A stretch of DNA of 64,000 nt from Chaenocephalus aceratus (GCA_023974075.1 CM043800.1:32190452-32254451); one strand, 5' to 3'; shown: positions 13,976 to 25,835, numbered from the stretch's first letter. Made by a program: numbers and translations. The notes: generated by a model from the letters alone, not told the origin.

Positions 13976-14115
13976 GGGCAGCTGTGGCTCAGCAGGTAGA
14001 ACGAGCCGTCCATTAATCACAGGATTGACGGTTTGATCCCCGGCTCCTCATGTCCACATGTCAACTTGTCCTTGGGCGAGACTCTAACTCAAATTGCTGC
14101 TGAAGGGCAAGGTGA
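13976..14115 (+). mobile_element. tRNA-headed SINE fragment
   Basis: An A-box-like TGTGGCTCAGCAGGTAGAAC and a B-box-like GACGGTTTGATCCCCGGCTC are spaced as in tRNA-derived SINEs. They are followed by CTTGTCCTTGGGCGAGACTC, a typical fish SINE body module. It does not close into a tRNA cloverleaf with a proper acceptor stem, so I call it a SINE and not a tRNA gene. Confidence 0.75.
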
Positions 14116-14519
14116 CGCCAAAAAATACCGGGGGAAAAACCCTCGATTTGTAGCATACTTTGTCAAAGATGGGGATTTTTTCTTTTCTTTTGTTCCCAGG
14201 TGCTGACTGCTGGTTGTTTGGCCAGTGCCTATCCATAAGCAAGGACTATTTTGAATATATTTTCTCTACTTATACATTCTGTAGTTTCCAACAGCAGTTC
14301 TCCCTGTTGTTTTGAGAAGAAGCATTGTGTAGGTTATAAGGATAGACAGCAGTAGCTCGCTCTGTATATAGCAGACATGTGGGGTGCATATGTTTTTATT
14401 CATACATTTGATCAGCTTGAGAATCGCTCCAAAACGAAATGTATACACAATGTAGCAATGGTTGGTCTGATTTGGCGTTACAGCAACCCTAACCCTAACA
14501 AAAAAAGTATAAACCCTTA

Positions 14520-14749
14520 CAGTGTTTCCCACAGAATTTGATTCTATTTGTGGGGGCACCGCACCGCCCCCCCCCTGAACTCGCAACCTTCCGATCATCA
14601 GCCCACCTCACTATCCATTAGACCACCAAAATAAAATAAATTAAAAAATTAAAAAAGGATATTTATTTATTTTTATGAGATCGATTTCATGGCGGACGAT
14701 ATTTAATGTGGCGGCCCGCCAAAAATAAATCGATGTATGGGAAACACTG
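14520..14749. mobile_element. Short MITE with CAGTGTTTCCC ends, containing a tRNA-like piece
   Basis: CAGTGTTTCCCA at 14520 is mirrored by TGGGAAACACTG ending at 14749. The pentamer CCTTA occurs beside both ends, but not as an exact 8-bp duplication. Inside, 14575-14630 read on the minus strand gives GGTGGTCTAATGGATAGTGA and GGAAGGTTGCGAGTTCA, which look like tRNA A and B boxes. Just outside, at about 14486-14499, lie two CCCTAA telomere-like units. Confidence 0.75.
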
Positions 14750-14837
14750 CCTTACTATTCCAGTGTTATGCATGCATTGTGTGTAGAGTTGATCTGAGGA
14801 ACTGTTCATTTACATATTTAAATGTTTTTGTGGTTAA

Positions 14838-15080
14838 TGGGGGCGAAGTCGATAGGGACTTGGCTTGGCAACTGGAAGGTCACCAGTTCAAGTCCCGGAA
14901 AGACCAAGTGCTACCGAGGTGTCCCTGAGCAAGGCACCGTTCCCCACACTGCTCCCCGGGTGCCATACATAATGGCAGCCCACTGCTCCTAAACACTAGG
15001 ATGGGTTCAAATGCAGAGAAACCGTTTCGTGACATGGTACCTGTACTACGTAATGACAATAAGTGAATCTATCTATCTAA
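14838..15080 (+). mobile_element. SINE with tRNA-like head, + orientation
   Basis: Contains a tRNA-like B box (CACCAGTTCAAGTCCCGGAA), GTGTCCCTGAGCAAGGCACC, CCCACTGCTCCTAA, and a 3' tail ending in CTATCTATCTA. The same modules occur on the minus strand at 32170-32405 and, more diverged, at 20500-20795. Open frames through it are incidental. Confidence 0.8.
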
Positions 15081-15189
15081 TGCGATGAGTTGGAGGAATA
15101 TGTTTGAGAAAAATGATTTGTTTTTCTTGGGGAAGGACCCTTAGACTTCCCATGTGATTGGTCCTCTCCCATGTGTGACGGGACTGTTC

Positions 15190-15410
15190 TACCCATGAAT
15201 AGAGGCAAAAAAGAAGAAAGAAGACAGATGGGGAGGAGAGTCAGGAGAAGAGAGGCAGAGAGGCAGAGAGGGAATGCACGCAAAAGACAAATGAAGAAGA
15301 AGAAAAGCCATATAGAGAGTCTGTGGGGGATTAAGAGAACAGCATAAAGGAAAAGAGAAGAGTGGAACAAAACTAAAAGGAGCAAGAGAAGCAGATAGTC
15401 TGGAGAGAGA
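15190..15410 (+). repeat. Purine-rich (GA-biased) tract
   Basis: Long runs of A and G such as AAAAAAGAAGAAAGAAGACA and GAGAGGCAGAGAGGCAGAGA. Its antisense reading is the Leu/Ser/Phe-rich frame at 15077-15385, which is a composition artefact. Confidence 0.7.
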
Positions 15411-16613
15411 GGCGTATATTTTTATAGCCTTGTTATGATGACCCTCATTTTACTCTGAAATCTTGTCATGTCAACAAATAAAGGTCAACGCACTTATTCT
15501 AGAAATACAGAACAGCTGCTCTGGTTCTCCTTGGGAAGAAATAAACACTTTTTCTCATCTTGATACCTGCTCATTTATATCCTGGGTCAATCACATGTGT
15601 GCTTATTACCGGTCCATGGGGTTCAATCCACCTCTGCTTCACGTCTCTGAAAGGAGGGTCAAACTGTTTTTGAATATCTGAAGGAAAGCTCCAGGTTTAT
15701 AAATCTAACCTTTTCTGTTTGGGAGCGGTCGGAGCTACACACACTAAATTACTGTGACATTCCAGGTAGTTTTTTTTCTCTACTAAAGTTCATGAACTTG
15801 AATCTTTGTGTATTGGCTGTAGGTCTCTTTTTAAGACCTGAATGGGATCATGCAAATACATAACATCGGATGGTTCTGTGGGAGGAAATGTGGTGAGAGA
15901 GAGAGTGATCGTGTTGTGCACCAGTCAATGTTGTTTCTCTCTAATTTGGGTGACCTACTTCTGTCTCCAAACATGGCTTAATGTTGGGTCAATCACAGGA
16001 GAGCGCTCACACACAGACATCATGGATATCCCACATTGAGAACAATGTAAATAGGTTTCAGAGACGAGTTTCTTTATTTGGATGTGTTCCCTGTCACATC
16101 ATCCTGAAATCACATCATTAGTTGCCAAGGAAAACTCAGTTGTCTTGTTACAGTAGTTTGCCGTGTGTGCTGCATGCATTATTATCAGAGGAACAAAGTT
16201 TGTTCCTCTGAGTGATTTGACCTTTACTTGCCTGCTTGACAAAACTGAGCGGAGCAAATTGATATTCATAACGCAGCTAATGTCGATCAGTATGTCGTGA
16301 CACTCAATCACAACCTGATACGCCATAATAATATGAAAATGGTCTCTCTGTACATGAGCCTGCATATCTATTTGTGTCTCTTATTATCTCTTATTATCTG
16401 CATCTGCCATTCCTACAGTGCCTCTAGAAAAAGATCAGTCTCCCCTGACACTTCCTCAAGTGATGCAGCTGAATTATAATGCGCTACTCTGATTTAGTTT
16501 TTGTAACTTACATGTTTATACGTCCCTTGCATTTCTTTACATTTGATGAAATTGATTAAGTTACATTTTTAATCAAATTTTCAAAGATTTGGTACAAATT
16601 CTGATCAGAAGTC

Positions 16614-16797
16614 AGGCTTAATTCAGGCTTCATTCAGGCTTCATTCACTTCATTCAACTTCATTCAGGCTTCATTCAGGCTTCATTCAGGCTTCATTCAG
16701 GCTTCATTCAGGCTTCATTCAGGCTTCATTTAGGCTTCATTCAGGCTTCATTCAGGCTTCATTCAGGCTTCATTCAGGCTTAATTCAGGCTTCATTC
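16614..16797 (+). repeat. Minisatellite, 11-bp unit AGGCTTCATTC, about 16 copies
   Basis: AGGCTTCATTC repeats head to tail over 184 bp, with a few variants (TTAATTC near both ends, one CATTT, and one block CACTTCATTCAACTTCATTC near 16655). The variants cluster towards the edges, and the central copies are identical, as expected from slippage or unequal exchange. Confidence 0.95.
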
Positions 16798-17472
16798 GCC
16801 ACTGAGCAACTTCGATAGGAAACTCATGGGTCATGACTTCACTGCCGAATCAAGCTCTCTTTATAAATTCATGTTGCTACGTCTTTAATGGATGTTTCAA
16901 GATGGATATCAGCACATACTAAACTTAACTGGCCCCCTGAACAATTATTTTAGAATCCTTAAACGACGTAAACATCTCCTAATTTAACTAACGGTGCTAA
17001 GTTGTGACTCTGCACCTCCCATCAGGAACATCAGAGTGCTGTGGCTCAAAGCCCCGCACTTCAAAAGGAAAAGGTATGTTTGCTTAGTCACGCAGGATGC
17101 TGGGCCCTACCACACCTTTCATCGTAATTTGAGCTTATTACCAACTGTGCTGCAGTGACACAGTGACAGCTGCCTGGCCATATGCACCATGCAGCATTAG
17201 CTGTGCACTTGGTACTGTGTGCCACTGATTCACAAACAGAATGTGATCTGAATAGATTATTTGCAGAAGCACCTGTGTATAATTAAGAGAATTATCAGCA
17301 AGGCTGGACTGTATTTTCAGATTTCTGCATGTTTTTTTTCCTATCGATTTTTAGCTTGGTCTAGGACTAGGTGAAGGACTGGGATGATGGTTGATTTCAG
17401 GAAGTTTCTCATGATTCTTTACAATTATCTCCACAGCATTTATTGGGCTTACTCTAAAAACATTGTTTTGAA

Positions 17473-18192
17473 TAGGGTTGCAAAGGGGCGGTACATTTCT
17501 GTCAAGTTTCCGGTACATTTCCATGGGAAGTTAAGCTGGGGAATTTTGGAAATATTCCATATTGGAAACTTTCCATGGGAATTTATGGGAATTTGATCAT
17601 ATCCAAGCATAAATATATACATTTTGTTTTGTCATAAGAAAACATCCATGCAAAATGATACAATTAAAAAAACATGACATTTCAACAGATGTATTTGTAA
17701 GTAATAATAATAACATTTATTTTTTCTATAGCGCTATTCTTGAACCCAAAGAAAAGTAGAACAGAAGTTAGAACAAGTTTTAATTATTTGATTGAACAAT
17801 CGTTTGTTTAATTGAAGAACAAAAACATGAATGTTGAGTTAAATATTACTCATCCCCCCAACCCCAGAAATGCACCCCCATCCAAAAATCCCCACAATAA
17901 ATCATGTGTGCATGTGATGGAGGAATGCACAGTGCCTGTAGGGGGTGTGGTCTTAATAGCCATGCAGTAAGCAGTGTGCTACTGTATGTGCATGTGATTG
18001 AGGAATGGCATGGATATTCAAGTGTACTTGAATGGCATCTGTTTTAATCAAGATGAAGCTAAAATATACTTTCCCCAACTATATTTAAGTTCCCTAATAG
18101 CCAACCTTCAATTTTGAAAATTCCCAGTTTATTCCCGTTTATTCCCATGGAAAGTTTCCATCTTTGAAAATTCCTGGAATTTTGCAACCCTA
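17473..18192. mobile_element. hAT-type non-autonomous transposon with exact 8-bp target duplication
   Basis: Ends are TAGGGTTGCAAA at 17473 and TTTGCAACCCTA ending at 18192. GTTTTGAA is exactly duplicated at 17465-17472 and 18193-18200, the 8-bp size typical of hAT. Subterminal regions are full of GGAATTT/AAATTCC and CCATGGGAA/TTCCCATGG motifs in opposite orientations (for example 17560-17585 and 18110-18170). No transposase remains in the 720 bp. Confidence 0.93.
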
Positions 18193-18200
18193 GTTTTGAA

Positions 18201-20499
18201 TCATTAAAAAAGTATTTTTTGCTGTGGCACAACAATCCAGTTCAGCTTTCATTTTGCACAAGTGACTGTGGTTAAGTTTCTGTGTGTTTGAGCTTAAGCA
18301 CAATAACTTTTGTTTCTGTCTGTTTCTACTCATCTCCCTGCCTTTACCCACTGCAGCAGACAGCAACAGAGACATTATGTCATCCTCCCTGCTGGTTTGT
18401 GTGTCCTAGGAAGGTTGCAGTAGAGATACATTTATGCCAGATGGTTTATTGTTCTCCACAGCACAGTGTGTTACTGTAATATGGACGCCAGTTGAAAAGA
18501 TCTGAGCCTCAGTGCTGGTGTTGATATTCATGTGCAAGAAAAGGATCAGGTTGTTGTGCCATCCTTTAGGGGGAGACAGGGATTTACTCTCCTGCCAGAT
18601 GTAGCGTACAGTTACTTTCTGATGGTGGTGATAGGAGGCAAAGAAAAATGATAAAATGAAGTCTGTTTGAAACGGGGATAAATGATGTAGCCGGTGCATT
18701 TGGAGAAAATTGGGAATGCAGATGATAAATTGGGAAGACTGAGGCGGAGTCTATCTGTATGGCGATAATGTAGAAGAAGAGTAATGCTTCTGTGATTTAA
18801 AGGAATGTCTGCACTAACGGAATTTAATGAGATATCTTGCTACCCTCTGAAATATATAATCTTTCATTTCAATATTATCAAAACAGGGCTGTTATTGTTT
18901 CTACAGTTAACCATCCTTTCTGACTTGCCAAGTGAAAACTGTAATCCATTTCAACAGAGCCTAAAGTTCATACTTTAATTGCGGCATTAAAATAGCTTTT
19001 ACCTTCAAGCCTGGGTAAGTAAATAAGTACAATAAGTGTAAATAAGCCCTAACTGACACCTGCGCTCCGGTATCACGGTCATATATGTGTTTGTTCTGCT
19101 TCCTGTTTGTGAGCAGTGGCTACCTTTGCATGTTATCTCTTGTTGTCCTTCTTGCTTAAGAGCTGATAAGTCAGATCAAGCTGGATCATCATAATCACAG
19201 GGTAACCTACCACGCTCTGTCGTCCCCGCTGCAGGCTTAACCATGAAAGGAAAGCTCCCCCATCCCAAACCTTCATCCTGCGCTGTGTACAAACTGCTAA
19301 TCCCATTTGTGCAGAGGTAGAATAACCGTGCTCCGCTGCTCTCTTACACCTTTCGGTTTTATTATGGAATTAAGAGGTGCTGGGTGAGAACCACATCTCA
19401 TACCCAGCATCGACAGCTTGCACTATGGCTTGTTGAAATGTTACATGCATTAGAGCGTGCTGCTTATTTAATATGTGTGTGTGTCTTGTACAGTAGTGTC
19501 ATATGAACTCGCTCGCTGAATGAATCAGTCACTCAGAAGCCAGCAGCTTGGTTGCCAGCTTTGAAGTGCTTGGATGTCTGCGTGATTAAGAAGAACGCAA
19601 ATAGCATTTTTAAGGCGTGAGAAAAAAACACAGGACCTTTTCTGTTTATTGATGTGTTTCCCTTTTCTCTGAATCAGTCCATTAGTTTACTTCCTGTATA
19701 AACTCTTCAATTAGTCCTTTTTTTAGCGGTGACATTACAGCTGGAGTAATTGTTCTCAGCCTGGAGGAGGTTTGGCACCAATCCAAATGAGCCCAAAAGA
19801 AAAGAAGCCCTGTCGTGAGGCTGATGCATTTTCAGAGCTTGTCCTCTTCTTTTCACAAATCACGCCAGTCAGTACGAACCTGACCAAACAAATCAAGCCA
19901 GGGAATCATTAGGCTGTTCTTAATGGTGTCAGCCTTGTGGCATCCAGGCCTTTTCATTCAGACTTTGCATAGCTCACAGTCCCGGGTCTTATTTATAGCC
20001 TCATTGCTCCCTCTGCAATTAAGGGAGAGAAAAGAGCTTTTTCGTGCCTCTAAAGATATTCAGTATAGTATATTTTAGAATGCCAGCAGATGCAAATAAA
20101 TGTAGTGATTCACATATCTGCTTTAATTAGATTTAGCAAAAGAGGGAACATTATTGCCTCGGTACACTTTACAGCATTGTTTAAGTCCTGAATGAGCTGC
20201 TTTTTAACGGTGGAAGTATCGACCCCGAAGGCTTTGGTTGTAATCAATGCCTTTCTGGGAATGGAGAGTCTGTGTGTGGTGGGACTGGCGGCTGATTGGT
20301 CGCTGGAGGGGTTGACAGCTTCCTGTAAAATAAAGAAAGAAAACGGCAAAACAATCTCCTTTGTTCGCAGTTAGAGGGAACATAGCAATCGCAGACTTGA
20401 AAAGCTGCAGTATTTTAATCTGTTGAACCCGGCCCTTTGTATTCTTTTGTATTTTCCTACATCCCTATAGAAGAATAGAATTGGGAGGGATGACAGCCC
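18201..20499. other. Intronic sequence, no gene or recognised repeat
   Basis: I see no exon with plausible splice signals and family similarity, and no terminal repeats. The stretch 19200-20000 is balanced in composition and repeat-free. A region like this could include conserved noncoding elements, which cannot be judged without alignment. Confidence 0.35.
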
Positions 20500-20795
20500 T
20501 CTTTAATGGTCACACATGCAGAGCACACACAGTGACATGTGTTCTCTGCTTTTAACCCATCTTAGTACCAGGAGTACTAGGAGCAGTGGGCAGCTATTGT
20601 ACAGTACAATGGGAGTGAGGGGGGAAGGGGGAGGTCCGGTGCCTTGCTCAAGGGCACCACGGCAGGGCAGGGGGTGAACTGGGACCTCTCCAAGTAGAAG
20701 TCCACACTCCATATTTAGGACTGGTCGGGGACTTGAACCGGCGACCCTACGGCTCACAGCCCAAGCCCCTACTGACTGAGCCACTCCTGTTCATA
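20500..20795 (-). mobile_element. SINE with tRNA-like head, minus orientation
   Basis: Read on the minus strand it starts near 20793 with AGGAGTGGCTCAGTCAGTAG (A box) and then GGTCGCCGGTTCAAGTCCCC (B box). CCTTGAGCAAGGCACCGGAC, CCCACTGCTCCTAG and ATGGGTTAAAAGCAGAGAAC follow. Modules are shared with 14838-15080 and 32170-32405. The open frame through it (starting MAQSVGAWAV) is a SINE reading, not a gene. Confidence 0.85.
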
Positions 20796-21300
20796 TTATT
20801 AATAATTCAGAGTGAGTTAATGGGTTTCGTAGCAAAAGGATCGGGCGATATTTCAACTGTTTGCTTTTCCTGTTTAAAATAAAAACTACATAAACTAGAT
20901 TAACAAAATAAAAATAGTTATCCCCCCGAAAAAAACAACTGCATAGCCGATGTATTCGTCCAATCACCCAACCCTGGGAGCTAGTACAATATCAAGTTTA
21001 TAGTTAGACATTTTAAGGGCCGACAGGAAACCATGAATTCAAGTTTCGCCGGAAGTCTCGCTTAATGTTTTGTGGAAGCTGAAGGAAAATAGAGGAACAT
21101 GGACATTTGAGTTGAAGTCATTTGATTTGCAAGCCTAAACACACACCATGGCTCAAACAGCCAAGAGGGTATTTTGAATTCAAACAGTGTTGGCCTTAAC
21201 CACTTTTTATTCAAAACAAGCCCCCGTGGAATTGGTTTGGGTGGGGCCTCTCTAAACATGAGCTCGAGCGATAAACCAGTGCCAGTGAGAGTTTGAACAT

Positions 21301-21369
21301 TGTGGTGTGTGTGTTTGTGTGTGTGTGGTGTGTGGTGTGTGTGTGTGTGGTGTTGTGTGTGTGGTGTGT

Positions 21370-21426
<57 letters not shown>

Positions 21427-21453
21427 TGGTGTGTGTGTGTGTGTGTGTGTTGT
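21301..21453 (+). repeat. (GT)n microsatellite with GTGG interruptions
   Basis: About 150 bp of GT dinucleotides interrupted by GGTGTGTGG units. It produces false Cys/Val and Thr/His frames in all readings. Confidence 0.98.
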
Positions 21454-21719
21454 TAGTATACAAAACAATAACTCTCTACCAAACAAGAAAAGCGCAGTGC
21501 GTTCAATACGATGTCCTACACTCCTGAAACGTCCACAGACTTTAAAGAGTCTGAACAAGCGAGCCTGAGCTAAACAGCTAAGATTGTTGACAGCTAAGTT
21601 GATTCAAAGTGAATTTCGGTCAACAGGAAACCTTCAGCTGCATCACTGCCACGGATGCAGCATGACAATATGAACAATCGTCCAATTTTGTGGAGAAGAC
21701 TTAGTCCGTCTTATTGAAT

Positions 21720-21990
21720 TCCATTTCGGCTGATTAATGTCTCCCTACAGTCGCAACGATGCCGCACAGACTGCCGCGGCTTTTCAATTCTAGATGTAAT
21801 TGAGTGTGTGTTTTTCATGAATCTGCAGTGGCCATTAATTAAGCGCATAAAGGGAGAACATTAATAGTGGGACAGGTTAGAAAGCCTATTGCAGTAATCA
21901 ATTAGACGATAAATAATTTAAAAATCTTCCCAGGCCGGGGGAAATTCAATTATTTATCATCCTTATTTGTTCTCTGGAGGATCCTGTGTA
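21720..21990. promoter_or_regulatory. Candidate conserved noncoding element, TAAT-rich (tentative)
   Basis: In about 270 repeat-free bases there are at least seven TAAT/ATTA cores, including CCATTAATTAAGCGC, GTAATCAATTAGACG and CAATTATTTATC, beside a GC-rich patch (GATGCCGCACAGACTGCCGC). This is the texture of homeodomain-rich vertebrate enhancers. It is an inference from composition only. Confidence 0.25.
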
Positions 21991-22069
21991 ACAGCTCAGG
22001 TAAATGATTGGCTTAACATCTTCACCACAGATGGCTGCGGATTGGGTGTGAAGGGGCAAACAACAATGT

Positions 22070-22098
22070 ACACACACACACACACAGAAACACCCAAT

Positions 22099-22133
<35 letters not shown>

Positions 22134-22155
22134 ACACACACAATGCACACACACA
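22070..22155 (+). repeat. (CA)n microsatellite, interrupted
   Basis: CA dinucleotide runs with AATGCACA and GAAACACCCAATG interruptions. Overlapping frames are artefacts. Confidence 0.97.
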
Positions 22156-23829
22156 AAACATTATCTCGAAGCAAGAAGGTAATGGATAAATCTGTTTGTT
22201 CATATTCTGTGAAACGGTATCTAGCTAATGGTCTGGGCCTCTTTGCACTCATGCGAGCACCGATTTTAAAGCACTCCCCTCGGAAATGGTGATCGTGGAG
22301 GATGAACGGCTGTCAGGGTCAAGCTGACTGGTCCTTGCTCTTCTTCAACAACAAATAGCCCCTTCCGCGACTGAAATGTATCATTACGGCTGCAGTGCAT
22401 GTCCTTTCGCTCGCTGTGCGGATAATGGAGCCCCTTCTCGCTGCCGCTGAGACGCCCTTCAGCCGTCAATCAAAAGAACGTGTCCACACTTCCTGCGAGA
22501 TGCAATGATGATACACTGTCTTGTGTCAGAAATGAGTTTGCTCCAAAGTTGCGGTCATGACTCGGCACATTAAGTTATCTTCACTCGAACTCTATCTCCA
22601 CCCCCTTATTTTCATTTCTGCCCTTTTTTCTCTCCTCAGCTTTATCTTCTTGATGTTGATTGTGTTGGCACTTTAACACCATGTCCCTCCCTCGCAGCTG
22701 AATGCATGGCTTCTCTCTCCGCCCCTCCATTTGTGTTGTCCTGCACTGGTGCTACTTTTAGCTGCACACAAAGCGAGGTGGCCCTGGGATAAAGGAATCA
22801 GATCACAAACTCCACCTGAGGTGGTAACGCTTCGCTGTGCGTCTGAGGGAAGAGGGAGGAACACAGCGTCCCCTACGGCCTGTGGGAGAGTCTGTGTTCA
22901 CAGCAGGAGTTCTATATCTTAGGGTGACAGAGTTCCTTCCCTCCATCTCTCCCTCTCTTTTCTCTGTCTCTGCAGGCAATTGAGGATCACATTCAGTTCA
23001 CAACTAATCAGAGCACTGTGTGACTGAACAGGCACCGCAATATGTATATCTTTTACCTTTTTCCTTGCTTCCAGTCTTTACAATGACCATGTTACTCTCG
23101 TATCTCTTACGACTTGGCTCATGGGGCCTTGTAGCTGCATGAGAACACAGAAACTCTCGAGGGCCTTTTCAAAGAAAGCTCCCTATTCCCCCCTGAGCAT
23201 AAATTACAATCCTGTTTCCAGTATGTTAATGTGATATTGCTCTCCTGCAGCTCTCGCTTCATCTGCTGTTATGAATCTCATTGGTATTTGTGTTTCACCT
23301 CGGTAATCTGCTGCAGCGCTGCAGTCCATCGGGAGGAGATGAAAGAATAGCCTTCTCTGCTTCCAGGCGCTTGGCAGTGGGAATTATGATACTGAGAGTT
23401 CATCTACTCGATTTCATCCTCTGCATGAAATGCTTTTCATACTCACAATCCCATGATGCACTTGTTTCTGTGATGCTGAGGTTGACATGCAGCTTGTGTG
23501 ACAGGGTTCATGAGCAGCCCTCTCTCAAGTCAGTAAGGTCACTGTAGGTGCTCTGATTGAATCCAGAAAACATATGCTCATATCAGGCGAAGGTCACACT
23601 TTAATGGTTGAAAAAATATTTTCTCCCTCGGACAAAACAAACGCAAGAACAAATCAATCCTGACTGTTTTACAACCATGTCTTGTAGTAGCAGCCAGTGC
23701 TGTGGAAGTGGTTCTCTATCAGTCACAACCCACGGTCTGGGCTTACAGTCTGCCTGCCTAGTCATGCAGGAAATAGAATATCTGTGTAGCCATGCTGTGC
23801 TTTATAAATCCAGGGAAAGAATGTAGTGT
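22156..23829. other. Intronic sequence, no gene or recognised repeat
   Basis: No splice-bounded family exon and no terminal repeats were found. The frames of 60-90 codons on both strands here resemble no protein I know and lack coherent splice context. Confidence 0.35.
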
Positions 23830-23925
23830 ACACGCTGCAGCTCGTGGTGCTACACACGCTGCAGCTCGTGGTGCTACACACGCTGCAGCTCGTGGTGCTA
23901 CACACGCTGCAGCTCGTGGTGCTAC
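23830..23925 (+). repeat. Perfect minisatellite, four identical 24-bp units
   Basis: The 24-base unit starts ACACGCTGCAGCTCGTGGTG and ends CTAC. It is repeated four times with no mismatch (96 bp), then breaks down into GCATGCTGCTCATGC. The unit is GC-rich, has an internal GCTGCAGC palindrome, and is a multiple of three. Identical copies point to recent expansion. Confidence 0.97.
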
Positions 23926-24840
23926 GCATGCTGCTCATGCAAGGTTTTAATCAGTTTAATATAAATACATATTAGCCGTACTGTTCTGTAACTGTTAAGC
24001 TTATAATGTCAGAGAGGGGTTGATGCAACTTTCTGAAGCCCTGGTTTTGTAATGCTGTATTCAAATATTGGTAGTGTTAGGGATTAATTTTGTTTTTACT
24101 TAAGATATTTGACCTTTCGGCCTGTTGACGTTTTACGACCGAACCCCAAGTCTGTTATCTGTCTTAGGGAATGGGAAATCTTTGCTATTGCTGACATTAC
24201 CAGTTGTATGACCGGTCAACTCTCGGTCACAGAGCCATAGAGTCAGATGAGTGATTCAGTGCCTCCAGGTGGTCACGGATACCTTCCCCCAATATGCTGA
24301 TTAGCTCTCGGTAAACTAGTTCAAGGGCTACCAAGATGCGAGGCTGAGGAGATTTGACATGACAACGCACCCGTGCAGTCAGAACCTTTGGCTGCTGTGA
24401 CTTGTGATATGAATTCTCCGGCCGATGCGTGTATTAAATCCCAGTGTTTGACATCAGAACTCCTGCTCGTCCCGTGTCTCCTTCATGAGTCGGTGACTCC
24501 CACTGCATTGCTACACAGAGGTTTCCCTTACAGGTAGAGCTATCACAATTGATAACATTTTAGAATTAAGTTGAGTCTGCAATTATTTGAGTTTTTCTTT
24601 TTTTTGCAAAAATGCAGACATTGGAGAAGTACTCAGATCCTTAACTTAAGTGATTAAATGTACTTAGTAACTTTACACCACTGCAGAAATGTTAATTACT
24701 CACGTTTCAGTTTTTAATCGTAACAATGGGCCACTTTTATTGAATTATGTGCCAAAGAAAACTGAATATGTTTTGGTTTTGAGAAGGAGGGGTGTCTTAC
24801 AACATTAAAATATTTCAAATCAACACGTCTGACACAATCT

Positions 24841-25353
24841 CTACGGAGCCCCTAGAGGACTTGGAGAAGAAAGAAAAAAAAAGTTTTTGCGAGATCTCGC
24901 AAACCCCGTTGCAGTTTGTAGACGGTCCCTAAGCACTCCTCTCCCTCCTCCAGCTGCAGATTGTGACCAATTCTTGATGTTTAGCTCGGATGACGGCGCG
25001 TATCGAACTGTTCTGATAAAAACGACTCTGTAGCTCGTTGTCTACCTGCTATGATGTAAAGTCATGTTGTTTGTATTTTTACAACGTTCATGAGTTATTG
25101 ATCCGCGAAATTCGAATCTGTCAATAACTCAGCTCAGAGGGACGTGCATGTCCCCTCGCTCTGAGTGTTCTCTTGAGGTGTTCTCTTAAGGCCAAGCTCA
25201 AAGTAAAATGTTGTGGTTTCTGTGTTGCCGTAGCAGCCGAACTGACCAGGAAGTACTTTGAGCTAAATGAAAAGTATTGCGAGATCTCGCAAAGCATTTT
25301 TATTTTATTTTATTTTTAAAAAAAATGTTTTCATGTCCCCTAGGGGGCTCGGT
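24841..25353. mobile_element. Non-autonomous DNA transposon with GCGAGATCTCGC subterminal palindromes
   Basis: The left end CTACGGAGCCCCTAGAGGAC pairs with the right end GTCCCCTAGGGGGCTCGGT. The 7-bp ACAATCT is present just outside both ends (24834-24840, 25354-25360), near hAT size. The 12-base palindrome GCGAGATCTCGC occurs at 24889-24900 and again at 25279-25290, 48 and 63 bases from the ends. No transposase frame. Confidence 0.8.
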
Positions 25354-25744
25354 ACAATCTAAACTAAAATCGCTCACAGCAACTCTTAATTAGCCATGGT
25401 TCATTGCAGCGTTGTCATATTGGGTTGCATCACATTGAGCAAGTATTGCTGTTAATGTGTCCATTTACCCACCGTTCATATTTGATGTTTCTCTTAATAT
25501 GAATCCTCCTGCTTAAAATGCCTTTTTTGTAAGTTCTACTGCTGCTATTTGCATACCCTTTTGATGCTCTAATTCAAACATTTATCACACTCAACCCTTG
25601 GATGTCGGCAGTACTTAGTGCGCTCTCCTGTGTAAATTGCTTGCTTAATGTTTGTACAGCCCTCATTTGTCCTTTTCTTGTTTTCCTTTGTAGAGTCCTT
25701 TATAATTTGCCTCGCAGCTGTCTTAATATCTCCATGTGGGTCAA

Positions 25745-25835
25745 TTTCATTTCAAACCTTTATTTATACAGATAAATCCCATTGAGATCATTGATCTCTT
25801 TTTCAAGGGAGACCTGCTCCCTTGAGTGATCTTTT
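25745..25835 (+). repeat. Fragment of dispersed fish repeat
   Basis: CCTTTATTTATACAG, AAATCCCATTGAGATCATTG and TCTCTTTTTCAAGGGAGACC appear in the order seen in a common teleost interspersed repeat. Only about 90 bp remain. Confidence 0.6.

Noticed and set aside
13976..14060. Possible tRNA gene
   Set aside because: A- and B-box-like sequences are present but no acceptor stem closes, and a SINE body follows.
16614..16797. Possible CRISPR-like regular repeat
   Set aside because: The 11-bp units abut with no unique spacers, and the context is a eukaryotic intron. It is a minisatellite.
20503..20784. 93-codon minus-strand frame starting MAQSVGAWAV
   Set aside because: It is a translation of a tRNA-headed SINE, whose A and B boxes lie in its first third.
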